Shown here: positions 33,141 to 41,745 of the stretch, one piece after another
Layout of the letters: each line of letters starts with the position of its first letter
Numbering within the stretch: the stretch's first letter is position 1
NCBI GenBank assembly: GCA_030448125.1
Contig: JAUJNO010000001.1
Location: 1-42,021 of the forward strand
Source: Rubrobacteraceae bacterium
GTDB taxonomy: Bacteria > Actinomycetota > Rubrobacteria > Rubrobacterales > Rubrobacteraceae
Direction: 5' to 3'
Length of the DNA: 42,021 nucleotides
Position numbers and translations under genes: made by a program
The notes under the pieces: model-generated
Databases searched by the model: none
Told to the model about the DNA's origin: nothing
What the model saw: only the letters and a program-made list of their open reading frames with translations

Positions 33141-33737
33141 CTAGAGGAACCCGATGCGCGACGGAGGCCAGAAGGACGCGAACGCTTCACCCTCGATGTT
33201 CTCGATGGGGACGGGGCCGAAGAAGCGCGAGTCGCGCGAGTTGGCCCGGTTGTCGCCCATTACGAAGACCTCTCCCTCCGGCACCCTCGTCGGACCGAAG
33301 AAGCTGCCGTCATCCGGGAACCCCTTGTTGGTGTAAGACTCATCCTGGGGCTCGCCGTTCACGCGCAGCACGCCGTTCTCGACCGCGACCTCGTCCCCCG
33401 CCACGGCCACGATGCGTTTGACCAGGTCCTCATCCCCGCCCTCCACGCTCCGGAAGACCACGATGTCTCCCCGCTCGGGCTCGGCGAAACGATAGATGAA
33501 TTTGTTCGCCAGGAACCGGTCGCCTACCTCCAGCGTCGGCACCATGCTCTCCGAGGGGACGCGGAACGCCTCGAGGACGAACGGCTTTACGAAGCCGAAG
33601 ACCAGAGCGAAGGCGACGAGGAGAATGACCAGGAACTCGAGAAAGCCCCCGCCCTTCTTGGGCGCGCGTTGGCTCTGGCGCTCCTCGGGCGCTACCCCCG
33701 TCTCGAAACCCCCCTCGTAGTAGTCTCTCTCGGTCAC
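33141..33737 (-). CDS. lepB: Signal peptidase I, A-type copy 1
   Basis: A 198-residue signal peptidase that heads the tandem cluster. The catalytic Ser64 is in RVPSESMVPTLEVGDRFLAN, Lys107 in EDLVKRIVAVAGD, and box E is FVMGDNRANSRDSRFFGPVP. The acidic cytoplasmic tail (MTERDYYEGGFETGVAPEER) contrasts with the basic tail of the B-type partner. GTG 33737 has no ribosome site but lies eight bases after TATCCT. The variable region between Lys and box E (NKGFPDDGSFFGPTRVPEGE) differs among the four paralogues, and this is where substrate contacts are expected to differ. Confidence 0.95.
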   Translation of the reverse strand: MTERDYYEGGFETGVAPEERQSQRAPKKGGGFLEFLVILLVAFALVFGFVKPFVLEAFRVPSESMVPTLEVGDRFLANKFIYRFAEPERGDIVVFRSVEGGDEDLVKRIVAVAGDEVAVENGVLRVNGEPQDESYTNKGFPDDGSFFGPTRVPEGEVFVMGDNRANSRDSRFFGPVPIENIEGEAFASFWPPSRIGFL

Positions 33738-33745
33738 AAGCGTTC

Positions 33746-33774
33746 AGGATACCTCACGCGGGGACACAAAGCTC
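33746..33774 (-). promoter_or_regulatory. Promoter GAGCTT-N17-TATCCT-N8-GTG of A-type copy 1
   Basis: GAGCTT (33774-33769) and TATCCT (33751-33746) on the minus strand are 17 bases apart with GTG 33737 eight bases later. The 17-base spacers of the two promoters are unrelated in sequence, so the matching hexamers reflect function rather than recent duplication alone. Confidence 0.72.
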
Positions 33775-34696
33775 TCAGCGCCCGGAGCGCCCGGGACGCT
33801 GCTGCCGGGCGCGGTCTTCGTCTCTCGGGCTGCGGTCGTCCTCCAGGTGTATCAGGACGTCCGAGTTCGGCAGGCTGCCCCGGATCCTCTCCTCCAGGGA
33901 GTCGGAGATCTTATGCGCCTCCCCGAGCGTGGTCTCCGCCTTGAGCTGCAGGTGGAAGTCTATGTGCCGCTGGGCGCCACTCTTGCGCGCCCTGAGCTTG
34001 TGGTAGCCCCGGATCCTCGGGTCGCTCTCCACCTCCCCCCCCGATCACGCCCTCGACCACGCTCAACTCTGCCTCCGGCAGGCTCTCGTCCAAAAGAACG
34101 CGGGTACTACCCGAGATCAGGCGAAACGCCGTCCACAGGATCGCGAGTCCTATGAGCGCCGCGATGATCGGATCGAGGACGGTCCAGCCGGTCACCAGCG
34201 CGGCGAGGAGCCCGAAGGCGACCCCCGCCGCGCCCCAGACGTCCGTGCGCAGGTTGTACCCCTCGGCCTCTAGAGCACGGGAGTCCGTCTCGCGGGCGAC
34301 CCGCAGGAGCCACCGGGAGATGAAGAGGTTTACGACCGCCGAGAGGACCATTACGCCGATGCCGAAGCCCAGGAGCTCGAGCTCGGCGCCGTTTACGATG
34401 CCGTTCACCGCGCTGTAGATAACGCCCGCGCCCACCCCGAGGAGTATCACGCCCTCGAAGACGCCGGCCAGGTTCTCGAAGCGCCCGTGGCCGTAGTTGT
34501 GGTCCTCGTCCGGAGGAGATCCCGAGCGCCGGACGGCGACGAAGGCCACGACCGAGGCCACGAGGTCGCTCGCCGAGTGGACCGCCTCGGAGAGGACGCT
34601 CGCCGAGCCCGTGAGAACGCCCGCCACCAGCTTCACGGCGAGCAAGAGGGCGTTCGAGGAGATCGAGAACAGCACGGTACGCGACTTCTTATCCAT
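33775..34696 (-). CDS. Cation diffusion facilitator transporter, frameshifted at a G8 tract
   Basis: Membrane exporter of divalent metals. From ATG 34696 it reads SNALLLAVKLVAGVLTGSAS, VLSEAVHSASDLVASVVAFV (HxxxD metal site in the second helix) and DEDHNYGHGRFENLAGVFEG. After SVVEGVIGG the frame is lost in a run of eight G (34035-34042), while the cytoplasmic C-terminal domain continues one frame over, from DPRIRGYHKLRARKSGAQRH to VLIHLEDD, ending at 33775. Seven G would restore about 306 residues. The fifth-helix site, usually HLRTD, is NLRTD (EGYNLRTDVWGA), so one common metal ligand is Asn. It starts nine bases after the TauE/SafE stop. Confidence 0.85.
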
Positions 34697-34705
34697 GGTA
34701 AGCGG

Positions 34706-35464
34706 CTAGAGTATACCCGTGGCGTCGCCCAGGATACGCAGGGCGGTTATCACCATAAAACCGGTGAAGCCGAGCCTCACGGCCCTCTCCGGCAGCCTCT
34801 CCCGCAGGCGCACCCCGAACCACGCCCCGACCATGGAGCCCACGATCAGGGGTGGCAGGCTCACCAGGTCGGAGAAGCCGCCGACGATGTAGCCGACCGA
34901 AGCGACGATGCCGGTAAAGAGGACCACCGCCAGGCTCGTCGAGATCGCCTGCTTCGTCCGCAGACCGAAGCCCAAGGTCAGCAGGGGCACGAGCACCACC
35001 CCTCCCCCGATCCCCACGAGCCCCGCGAGGGCCCCGATGCCCACCCCCGCCAGGAGGATGAGGGGGAGCGACGTCTCTTTCCTCTCCCCGGAAGGGCCGC
35101 GGCCGCGAGCCGTCGGGTAGGCTAGGGCCAGGAGGACCGCCGCGAAGACGAGCTGGACCAGCGTGGTCGGCGAGATGGTGCTGATGTAGACCCCGATCAG
35201 GGACGCCGGCGCCACCGCGAGGGGAGAGTATGGCCGTGGCTCGCCAGTCGACCGGGTCCTCGCTCCGCTGGTTCCTTACGGTGCCCGAGAGGGAGCTGAA
35301 GATGACGATCACCAGGCTCGCCGCGACGGCTTCCTTGATGTCCCAGCCCGCCGCGTACACGAGCGTGGGGACGAAGACGATACCGCCCCCCACCCCGGCC
35401 GCCCCCGAGAGCACCCCCCGAGAAGCCCCAGAACGGTCAGGATCAAGAGTTGTAGAAGATCCAT
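34706..35464 (-). CDS. TauE/SafE-family anion permease with two frameshifts
   Basis: Eight-helix permease exporting sulfite, organosulfonates or similar anions. ATG 35464 opens MDLLQLLILTVLGLLGG; after a C6 run at 35414 the frame changes to GAAGVGGGIVFVPTLVYAAG, KEAVAASLVIVIFSSLSGTV; at 35221 it changes again to SLIGVYISTISPTTLVQLVF, GALAGLVGIGGGVVLVPLLT and MVGAWFGVRLRERLPERAVR. Each is a one-base change in a homopolymer, and repaired the protein is about 252 residues. GVGGGIVFVP and GIGGGVVLVP are the two family half-repeats. TAGAAT lies six bases before the ATG, suggesting a leaderless mRNA. Confidence 0.82.
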
Positions 35465-35516
35465 TCGCCCATTCTAGCGGCTGGGGAGCACCGGCACGGG
35501 ATTACGGAGGCTCTCT

Positions 35517-36140
35517 CTAAGCCCGGGAAGACCTGGACGAGCGCCAGCGCACGAACAGGTAGACGGCCCCGGCGAGGAGCACCAGCGCGACCGCATAGTC
35601 CAGGTAGTGCAAGTAAGATCCGACTTGGTCCCAGTTCTCGCCGAGGTAGTAGCCGAAGTAGGTCAGGGCGAAGACCCAGGGCACGCACCCCACAAAGGTA
35701 TAGAAGGTGAACTTGGCGAAGTTCATCCGGGCGGTCCCGGCCGGGAAGGAGATGAACGTGCGTACCACCGGCAGACAGCGCGAGATAAAGACCGTGAACT
35801 CGCCGTACTTATCGAACCACTTCTCGGCCACGTCGAGGTGGTGCCGGCGCACCCCGACGTAGCGTCCGTAGCGAAACCAGAGCTCGCGGCCGCCCCAGAG
35901 GCCAATGAAGTAGGCGACCCAGGACCCCACCAGGTTCCCCAACACCCCGGCCGCGACCGCCCCGAAGAAGCTCATCCGCCCGCTGGAGACCAGGTACCCG
36001 GCGAACGGCGAGATCGCCTCGGAAGGTATCAGGATCCCCATGCTCTCGAGCAGCATCAGCCCGAAGACGGCGAAGAGCCCGTAACCTCCGATGGCGGCCG
36101 TGACGAAATCTATGAGCGGCTGCAGGATGGCTTCGAGCAC
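35517..36140 (-). CDS. DedA-family membrane protein
   Basis: A 207-residue polytopic protein of the DedA/SNARE-associated family, thought to flip or carry undecaprenyl-phosphate or other lipids across the membrane. Diagnostic pieces: FGLMLLESMGILIPSEAISP (re-entrant loop with Glu), GNLVGSWVAYFIGLWGGREL, KYGEFTVFISRCLPVVRTFI (FxxRxxPxxR block with both Arg) and PAGTARMNFAKFTFYTFVGC. GTG 36140 is used; GGAGGTGA lies 12 bases upstream, further than usual. It joins a minus-strand series of envelope-related genes. Confidence 0.92.
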   Translation of the reverse strand: MLEAILQPLIDFVTAAIGGYGLFAVFGLMLLESMGILIPSEAISPFAGYLVSSGRMSFFGAVAAGVLGNLVGSWVAYFIGLWGGRELWFRYGRYVGVRRHHLDVAEKWFDKYGEFTVFISRCLPVVRTFISFPAGTARMNFAKFTFYTFVGCVPWVFALTYFGYYLGENWDQVGSYLHYLDYAVALVLLAGAVYLFVRWRSSRSSRA

Positions 36141-36207
36141 CCGGGAAAACTATCACCTCCGGCGGCCGGTTTCCAGCCCCCGCCGCCCAGAGACGCAGAC
36201 TCGAACG

Positions 36208-37371
36208 TCAGCCGGCCATCCCGGCCCGGTCCAGACGGAGGTCCAGGCGGTCCATGACGGCGCCGTCCGGCTCGACGGCCTCCAGGCGTAAACGGTCGCC
36301 GTCGACGCGCACGCGTACCACGTGGTGGGCGGACCTGGAAGAGGCGGTCCACTCGCTGTTGCCCGCCTCGTACAGGTCTTTGCCGCCACCCCCGGTCACC
36401 ACGTAGGTCACTCCCCTTACCGGCGCCGTGCGCTCGTAGTCGTGGTCGTGGCCGCTGAAGACTATGTCCACGCCGTGACGGGCGAGGACGGGTTCGAGAT
36501 CTCCCCGCACCGTCAGGTCGCTGCCGTGCTCCGATGAGCTGTAGGGCGGCCTGTGGAAGAACACGAACTTCCAGGGTTGTTGCGTCTCCCCCAAGTCACG
36601 CTCTAACCATGCCTTCTGTCTCTCCGGGTCGCCGCCGCCGTCGTCGTAGTACAGCTCGCTGTCGAGCGCGACGAAGTGGGCGTTGCCCCAGTCGAAGGAG
36701 TAGTAGCGCCCCGTGCCCTCGGGGTTGTTGCGGGGCAGATGGAAGTTCCGCAGGTACGGTGCCCCGTCCTTCGTCTCCACGTCGTGGTTGCCCAGGGACG
36801 GGAAGACCGGCACGCCCTCTATGATCCGGCGATACGGCACGAAGAACTTCGGGTCGTAGTCCGCGTCGTTGCCCTTGGGGTACACCACGTCACCGGTGTG
36901 CAGGATCAGGTCGGGGGCCATGCGCTCCAGCAGACCGGCGACCGCCCGCTGCGCCTTGCTCCCGTTGCCGCTGTCCCCGACGACGGCGAAGGCGAAGCCG
37001 GAGTCGGGCCCCTCGGGGGCTGTGCGAAAAGAGGCGGTCTTCCGCGCCCCCGCCACACGATAGTAGTACATGGAGCCGGGTCGAAGCCCGGAGAGCGTGA
37101 CCGCGTGACGCTTGCCGATCCGCCCGTCGCCCTGCTCGTGTTCGAGCTCGGAGGTCTCCCCGTACTCGATGAAGCCCGCTCCCGGCTCCTCGCTCATCCA
37201 GGCGATCACCGCCGAACGGGCCGAGACGTTCTGCACGTACTGGTCCCGCGCCGTCGGCTCCGCCCTGCCGGTGACAAGGGAGCGAGCGAACACCGAAGCC
37301 GCCTCCAACGCCGCGTTCGTTTCCCGGATCGCCCGCCTGCCCCGCCGGAGAAGGCTACCTCTCTTCGCCAC
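36208..37371 (-). CDS. Purple-acid-phosphatase-like metallophosphoesterase
   Basis: A 387-residue enzyme with an N-terminal fibronectin-like domain (about 40-118: QNVSARSAVIAWMSEEPGAG, LSGLRPGSMYYYRVAG) and a binuclear metallophosphatase domain. Metal motifs are FAVVGDSGNGSKAQ, LHTGDVVYPKGNDADYD (with the Tyr ligand that marks purple acid phosphatases), PSLGNHD, FVFFHRPPYSS and FSGHDHDYERT. No signal peptide is obvious, although the N-terminus has a weak hydrophobic patch. It differs from the PhoD-type enzyme at 21.8 kb in fold details. Substrate unknown. Confidence 0.9.
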   Translation of the reverse strand: MAKRGSLLRRGRRAIRETNAALEAASVFARSLVTGRAEPTARDQYVQNVSARSAVIAWMSEEPGAGFIEYGETSELEHEQGDGRIGKRHAVTLSGLRPGSMYYYRVAGARKTASFRTAPEGPDSGFAFAVVGDSGNGSKAQRAVAGLLERMAPDLILHTGDVVYPKGNDADYDPKFFVPYRRIIEGVPVFPSLGNHDVETKDGAPYLRNFHLPRNNPEGTGRYYSFDWGNAHFVALDSELYYDDGGGDPERQKAWLERDLGETQQPWKFVFFHRPPYSSSEHGSDLTVRGDLEPVLARHGVDIVFSGHDHDYERTAPVRGVTYVVTGGGGKDLYEAGNSEWTASSRSAHHVVRVRVDGDRLRLEAVEPDGAVMDRLDLRLDRAGMAG

Positions 37372-37427
37372 CCATCACCCGCATCCGTCTTCGTAGGGGC
37401 GGTGGTAGGTGCCGGTCGGCTTCACGC

Positions 37428-38180
37428 CTATTCTCTACCCCCTTTGGGGGTTGTTCTACGCTGGCCGAAGCGTCGCGGGAGCCTTACCCTGCGGAGGTTG
37501 AGGTAGAGGAAGTAGCAGAGCCCAATGGTACTGACCCACACGGGCGCCGCGAGAAAGCCGGCCAGGACGTCCGTTGGGTAGTGGACGCCGAGGTACAGGC
37601 GCGAGAAGCCGATTAGGAGGACGAGGGTGACGCCGGCCAACACCACCGCCCAGCGCTGGAGACCTCTCAGGCGCCAGACTACGAGCAGGGTCAGGGTGCC
37701 GTAGAAGCCGACGGCGATAGTGGCGTGGCCGCTCGGGAAGGAGTAGAAGGCGGCAGTGTATCCCGAGTCGAAGAGCTCCGGGCGGTCACGCTGAAAGACG
37801 GTCTTGAGCGTCGTGGTTAACACTATGCCCCCGACCGTGGAGACTACGAGCAGCCCGGCGGAGATCGTCCGACCCTTGCGGTAGAAGGCGCACGCCGCCA
37901 GAACAAGGAGCGGTATGACCACCCAGTAGTAGCCGAGAACGGTGACGAAGCGCATCACCCAATCGAGCCAGTTGGGAGAGTACCAATGGATCCAGAGCAG
38001 CACCGTCTCGTCGAACCGGCGGCTCTCGCCCTCGACGACGTCCTCGACGATCTTGGCGAAGAGGGCGATGACGCCCAGCGAGAGCAGGAGGCCGAGGACC
38101 AGCTGAACCGTGAGCGCCAGGCCGAGCCGGCGCGAGAGGCGGGTACTGATCTCTTTGCGGAGCAACTTCTTGGAGAGCAT
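37428..38180 (-). CDS. PAP2-family membrane phosphatase
   Basis: A 250-residue lipid phosphatase acting on undecaprenyl pyrophosphate or phosphatidic acid at the outer face of the membrane. The three active-site blocks are KTVFQRDRPE, YSFPSGHATIAVG and SRLYLGVHYPTDVLAG, within six helices. ATG 38180 (MLSKKLLRKE) is preferred to the longer frame to 38297: TAAAAT lies seven bases before it, no ribosome site is seen, and the longer form would overlap the divergent polymerase gene. The two genes share a short divergent promoter region. Confidence 0.92.
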   Translation of the reverse strand: MLSKKLLRKEISTRLSRRLGLALTVQLVLGLLLSLGVIALFAKIVEDVVEGESRRFDETVLLWIHWYSPNWLDWVMRFVTVLGYYWVVIPLLVLAACAFYRKGRTISAGLLVVSTVGGIVLTTTLKTVFQRDRPELFDSGYTAAFYSFPSGHATIAVGFYGTLTLLVVWRLRGLQRWAVVLAGVTLVLLIGFSRLYLGVHYPTDVLAGFLAAPVWVSTIGLCYFLYLNLRRVRLPRRFGQRRTTPKGGRE

Positions 38181-38187
38181 GAGGAGG

Positions 38188-38226
38188 ATTTTACCCTGGG
38201 GTTCGGCCCGCAAAGCCACGTATAAT
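38188..38226. promoter_or_regulatory. Divergent promoters between PAP2 and polX
   Basis: A perfect TATAAT (38221-38226) faces polX, and TAAAAT on the minus strand (38193-38188) faces the PAP2 gene, with start points about 40 bases apart. No clear -35 box is visible for either. Confidence 0.5.
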
Positions 38227-38260
38227 CTCCTGGCGACCGGAGAGAGATGAGGAGGTCCCC

Positions 38261-39967
38261 TTGCAGAACGCCGAGATCGCCCGCGCTCTGGAGACAATCG
38301 CGACGCTCATGGAGCTCAAAGACGAAACTTACTACCGTATCCTCGGTTACAGGCGCGCCGCCGAGTCGGTGGTCGCCCTGGGTCGTCCGGTGCGCGAGGT
38401 CGAGGACCTCACGGAGTTGCCCCACGTCGGGGGTACGATCGCCGGGGTGATACGCGACCTGGCCGAGGATCGCACCCCCGAGATACTCGCGGACCTCCTC
38501 GAAGAGATCCCCTCCGGTCTCGTCGAGGTCACCCGCCTCCCCGGCGTCGGTCCGCGCACGGCGGGACGCCTGTGGCGGGAGCTCGGGATCACGACCGTCG
38601 AGTCTTTGGGCGAGATGGAAGAGGGCAGGCTCGCCGCCCTCAAAGGCTTCGGCAAGAAGAGCGAGGAGCGCATCCTGCGCGCCGCCCGCACCTACAACTC
38701 CCGGGAACGCCGGATGCTCCTGGACGAAGCGACCGCCCTCGCGGAGCACCTGCTCCAGTTCGTCCGGTCGCACCCGGCCTGCGAGCAAGCGGGGATCGCG
38801 GGCTCCCTGAGACGCCGGAAAGAGACCATCGGCGACCTCGACCTCGTCGCCGCGAGCAGGGATCAGGAATCTCTCGCCGACGCCTTCGCCGGGGCGCAGT
38901 TCGTGGACGAGGTCCTGGCCCACGGCCCAACGAAGGTCTTTATAAAGTGCGGCGGGGTAGAGGTGGACCTGAGGATCGTGGCCCCCGAGGCGTTTGGCTC
39001 GCTCCTGCACCACTTCACCGGAGGCCAGGCGCACAACATCGCGCTGCGCGAGCGAGCGGTCAAGATGGGCCTGAACATCTCGGAGTACGGCCTGGCAAAG
39101 GCCGGGACGCACGAGTACGAGCCGGTGGCGACGGAGGAGGGAATCTACTCGAGGCTCGGCCTCGCCTACATCCCGCCAGAGCTCAGGGAGGACACGGGCG
39201 AGATCTCCGCCGCCGAGAAGGGGAACCTGCCAAAGCTCGTCGAGGTCGGGGACGTCCGCGGCGACCTGCACGTCCACACGAACTACTCGGACGGGCGGGG
39301 GACCATCGAGACGATGGCGGAGGCCGCGATCTCTTTGGGCTACGAGTACCTCGTCTTCTGCGACCACTCCCAGAGCCTCAAGGTGGCGAACGGCCTCTCC
39401 CCCGCCCGCCTCGCGCAGAAGCTCGAAGCCGTACGCGCGGCGGATGAGAAGTACGGTGAGATACACCTCCTCTGCGGCTCGGAGGTGGACATCCTCAAAG
39501 ACGGCTCGCTCGACTACGAGGATGCACTCCTGGCCGAGCTCGACTTCGTCGTGGCCTCCATTCACACCTCGTTCAACGTTGGCGAGGAGGCGATGACGGA
39601 GCGCATCTTCCGGGCGATGAACAACCCCCACGTCCGCACCATCGGCCACCCCACCGGGCGCATTCTGAACCGCCGCGACCCCTACGCGGTGGACGTCTCG
39701 CGCCTCATCCGGGAGGCGAAGGCCACGAACACCGCCCTGGAACTAAACTCTTACCCGGATCGCCTCGACCTCTCCGTCCCCTACGTGCGGGAGGCCGTAG
39801 ACGCGGGGGTGAGCATCACGATAGACACCGACGCTCACGACGAGACGTCCCTGAGCTTCGCGAAGTTCGGGGTGGCCCAGGCGCGTAGGGCGTGGGTCGA
39901 GAAGGGGAGCATCATCAACTGCCTGCCCTGGACCGAGTTCGAGGAGTACCTGAAGAGCGGGAAGTAG
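38261..39967 (+). CDS. polX: Family X DNA polymerase with PHP nuclease domain
   Basis: Gap-filling repair polymerase of 568 residues. Domains in order: helical lyase-like N-terminus (1-80), helix-hairpin-helix motifs (LTELPHVGGTIAGVI, LPGVGPRTAGRLW, ALKGFGKKSEERIL), the polymerase palm with IAGSLRRRKETIGDLDLVAA (two catalytic Asp in DLD) and VEVDLRIV (third Asp), and a C-terminal PHP domain (about 335-568) with GDLHVHTNYSDGRGT, FCDHSQ, IHTSFN, GHPTGR and DTDAHDE metal motifs, giving 3'-5' exonuclease and AP-endonuclease activity. GAGGAGG before TTG 38261 decides the start. Bacterial PolX acts in base-excision and break repair, fitting a radiation-tolerant host. Confidence 0.95.
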   Translation: MQNAEIARALETIATLMELKDETYYRILGYRRAAESVVALGRPVREVEDLTELPHVGGTIAGVIRDLAEDRTPEILADLLEEIPSGLVEVTRLPGVGPRTAGRLWRELGITTVESLGEMEEGRLAALKGFGKKSEERILRAARTYNSRERRMLLDEATALAEHLLQFVRSHPACEQAGIAGSLRRRKETIGDLDLVAASRDQESLADAFAGAQFVDEVLAHGPTKVFIKCGGVEVDLRIVAPEAFGSLLHHFTGGQAHNIALRERAVKMGLNISEYGLAKAGTHEYEPVATEEGIYSRLGLAYIPPELREDTGEISAAEKGNLPKLVEVGDVRGDLHVHTNYSDGRGTIETMAEAAISLGYEYLVFCDHSQSLKVANGLSPARLAQKLEAVRAADEKYGEIHLLCGSEVDILKDGSLDYEDALLAELDFVVASIHTSFNVGEEAMTERIFRAMNNPHVRTIGHPTGRILNRRDPYAVDVSRLIREAKATNTALELNSYPDRLDLSVPYVREAVDAGVSITIDTDAHDETSLSFAKFGVAQARRAWVEKGSIINCLPWTEFEEYLKSGK

Positions 39968-40210
39968 GTTCGTCGAGCTGGCCGGACGCCTGGCGCGAAT
40001 GCCGCAAGGAGAATGGTTTCGCGTCGTCTTTCGCTCGCGGGTTTTGCTTGCATCCAAGCTATCGGCGTCCAACCCTCGCGTAGCCTACATCTGGCGCCCG
40101 CCGCCCGTCGTTGGGGCCACCGGAGTTACCGGCGATTGTCGTAGGAGTGTCCCCGCGGCTCCCGGCTCGTGTAGAATTCGAGCGTTCGATAGCGTAAGGG
40201 GGGCAGTCCT

Positions 40211-40531
40211 GTGCGGTACGGGAGTTTGGTTTCGAAGGCGATCTTTCTAGCTCTGGTGCTCGTGGTACTGGCGACCGGCGCGTTCGCGCTCCGCATGGCC
40301 TGGGAGAGTATCCCCGAGGCCGAAGCGCAGGGAGACATACAACAACCCGGGCCGATCCAGAAACCGGGACCGATCCAGAAACCAGGACCGATCCAGCAGC
40401 CGGGCGAGCAACAGCAAGCCGGCCAACTCATGAACGCCGGCGGTCCGGCCGACGGACCCATCCCCCTCATGCCGGGCGGTGGCTGCCCCGCCGAGTTCCC
40501 GGTCGAGAAGGACGGGGCCTGCTACCGGTAG
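40211..40531 (+). CDS. Small secreted proline/glutamine-repeat protein
   Basis: A 106-residue exported protein. The signal peptide is AIFLALVLVVLATGAFALRM with likely cleavage near EAEAQG. It is followed by four PGPIQ-type units (QQPGPIQKPGPIQKPGPIQQ), a Gly/Pro-rich stretch and a C-terminal PGGGCPAEFPVEKDGACYR with two Cys that could pair. The pattern CPxxFPxxKxGxCY looks like a tiny disulfide-closed knob. No family is recognised. GTG 40211 has AAGGGGGGC upstream, and TAGAAT at 40172 may be the -10 box. Confidence 0.8.
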   Translation: MRYGSLVSKAIFLALVLVVLATGAFALRMAWESIPEAEAQGDIQQPGPIQKPGPIQKPGPIQQPGEQQQAGQLMNAGGPADGPIPLMPGGGCPAEFPVEKDGACYR

Positions 40532-41015
40532 ATCTTCCGTATCTTCCGTAAACGACGGAGTTAGAGAAGCATCCAGAGAACCGGAAATGCCCGGAGTAGT
40601 CCGGTAGAGAACCCCTTCTAAACGAGGATAAGCCCCGGGGGGAGGTGAAGTTGTCTACAGTTTAGACCCCGCCGCTACCCGGCAACCCCGGCTTCCCTCC
40701 TTGATCGTTCCATAAGCCACTCTCGCACTCTCGGTCTCAATCCTGGCTCGGCGGTCTTCCCTGACGAGGTCGTTTATGTGCTTGAACCAGACCTCCTCGC
40801 CGCTCCTGAACTTCACGAGCCCTTCTTCGGCCAACAGCCGATCCTCGATGCCCAGCCACCCAGCTCCGCAAGCGTTTCACCTGGCAGCGACCCGCCCAGC
40901 AACCAGGCAAGAACACCTCGTGTACGCAACACCGCTCGATAAATCGCGGACAACTTCTTCACGGTTGCACTTGCGGTTGCACACTACGGTGCGGATTATC
41001 CTGATCCAACTCGGG
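40532..41015. other. Non-coding or decayed stretch
   Basis: No intact gene. On the minus strand, GTG 40969 opens KKLSAIYRAVLRTRGVLAWL, and one frame over lies WLGIEDRLLAEEGLVKFRSG with EEVWFKHINDLVREDRRARI, down to about 40660. The composition looks protein-like, so a frameshifted gene remnant is possible, but I do not recognise it. The stretch 40532-40660 holds only weak inverted pairs (CTTCCGTAAACGACGG). Confidence 0.35.
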
Positions 41016-41655
41016 AAGATGCTCGGGTGGGGCTCCCTGAGCCCCGAGAGCGCGGCGCGCCGGGGACTGGAGGGGGCCACCTCCGGCTCCTACCGCGCCG
41101 AACACCCCGAGGAGTTCGACCTGATCCTGCGCTGGCGACTCGCCGTCCCTCTATGACTACTACCAGCAGATGATGGCGGGCGCCCGGTTCGACGCCTCGC
41201 GCGGCGTAGGGAACATCGCCTCCCCGACGCTGGTGATCCACGGCGCCGAGGACCGCTATGTGCCCGTCACCAACGCCGCCGCCCTTGCCCAAGCCATCCC
41301 GGACGCCAGGCTGCGCGTCGTCGACGATGCCGGACACCTGGTCTTTATCGAGCAGGCGGAAGAGGTAAACGAAGGGATAATCTCTTTTCTCGAGACCTGC
41401 GAGAGGAAGCCTTCCCGGAGGCTCCATATCATGCAGAAGACGAAGAGGCTTATCGAGCGGGCCAGAGAGGCCAACGACAAGGTCGCCTCCATCTTCAAGC
41501 CGCGCAAGACCGAGGGGGCACGCGAGACACGAGCAGACCAAGAGACGCCGGAGAAGGAACGCCCCGCTCTCGCAAAGCTCAAAGGGTGGCTCCGGCGCCC
41601 ATTCCTGGCTACCGGCGCCTGGACGAGGAAGCTACGCGACCGGTTCTCCCGCTAA
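41016..41655 (+). pseudogene. C-terminal part of an alpha/beta hydrolase with a frameshift
   Basis: The segment RAEHPEEFDLILRWRLAVPL ends in a stop at 41155, and the next frame continues LYDYYQQMMAGARFDASRGV, IASPTLVIHGAEDRYVPVTN (catalytic Asp) and RLRVVDDAGHLVFIEQAEEV (catalytic His), followed by an unusual basic tail KRLIERAREANDKVASIFKP to 41655. The first half of the hydrolase, with the nucleophile, is absent upstream. A short form from ATG 41170 could be made but would lack the Ser, so no activity is expected. Confidence 0.7.
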
Positions 41656-41675
41656 AGCCCGTCGGGTAAAGCAAA

Positions 41676-41698
41676 GAGGGGCGCTGAGAGCGCCCCTC
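41676..41698 (-). terminator. Terminator of trxB
   Basis: GAGGGGCGCT and AGCGCCCCTC form a ten-base stem with a three-base loop between convergent genes. On the minus strand it is followed by TTTGCTTT, so it mainly serves trxB. Confidence 0.72.
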
Positions 41699-41745
41699 CG
41701 CTGTAAACCGGTGGTGGCTGGCCAGAGAACTGGCTGGCCGGTTAT

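Noticed and set aside
37955..39649. Minus-strand open frame of 564 codons opposite polX
   Set aside because: Shadow of the PolX/PHP gene, which carries all polymerase and PHP motifs on the plus strand.
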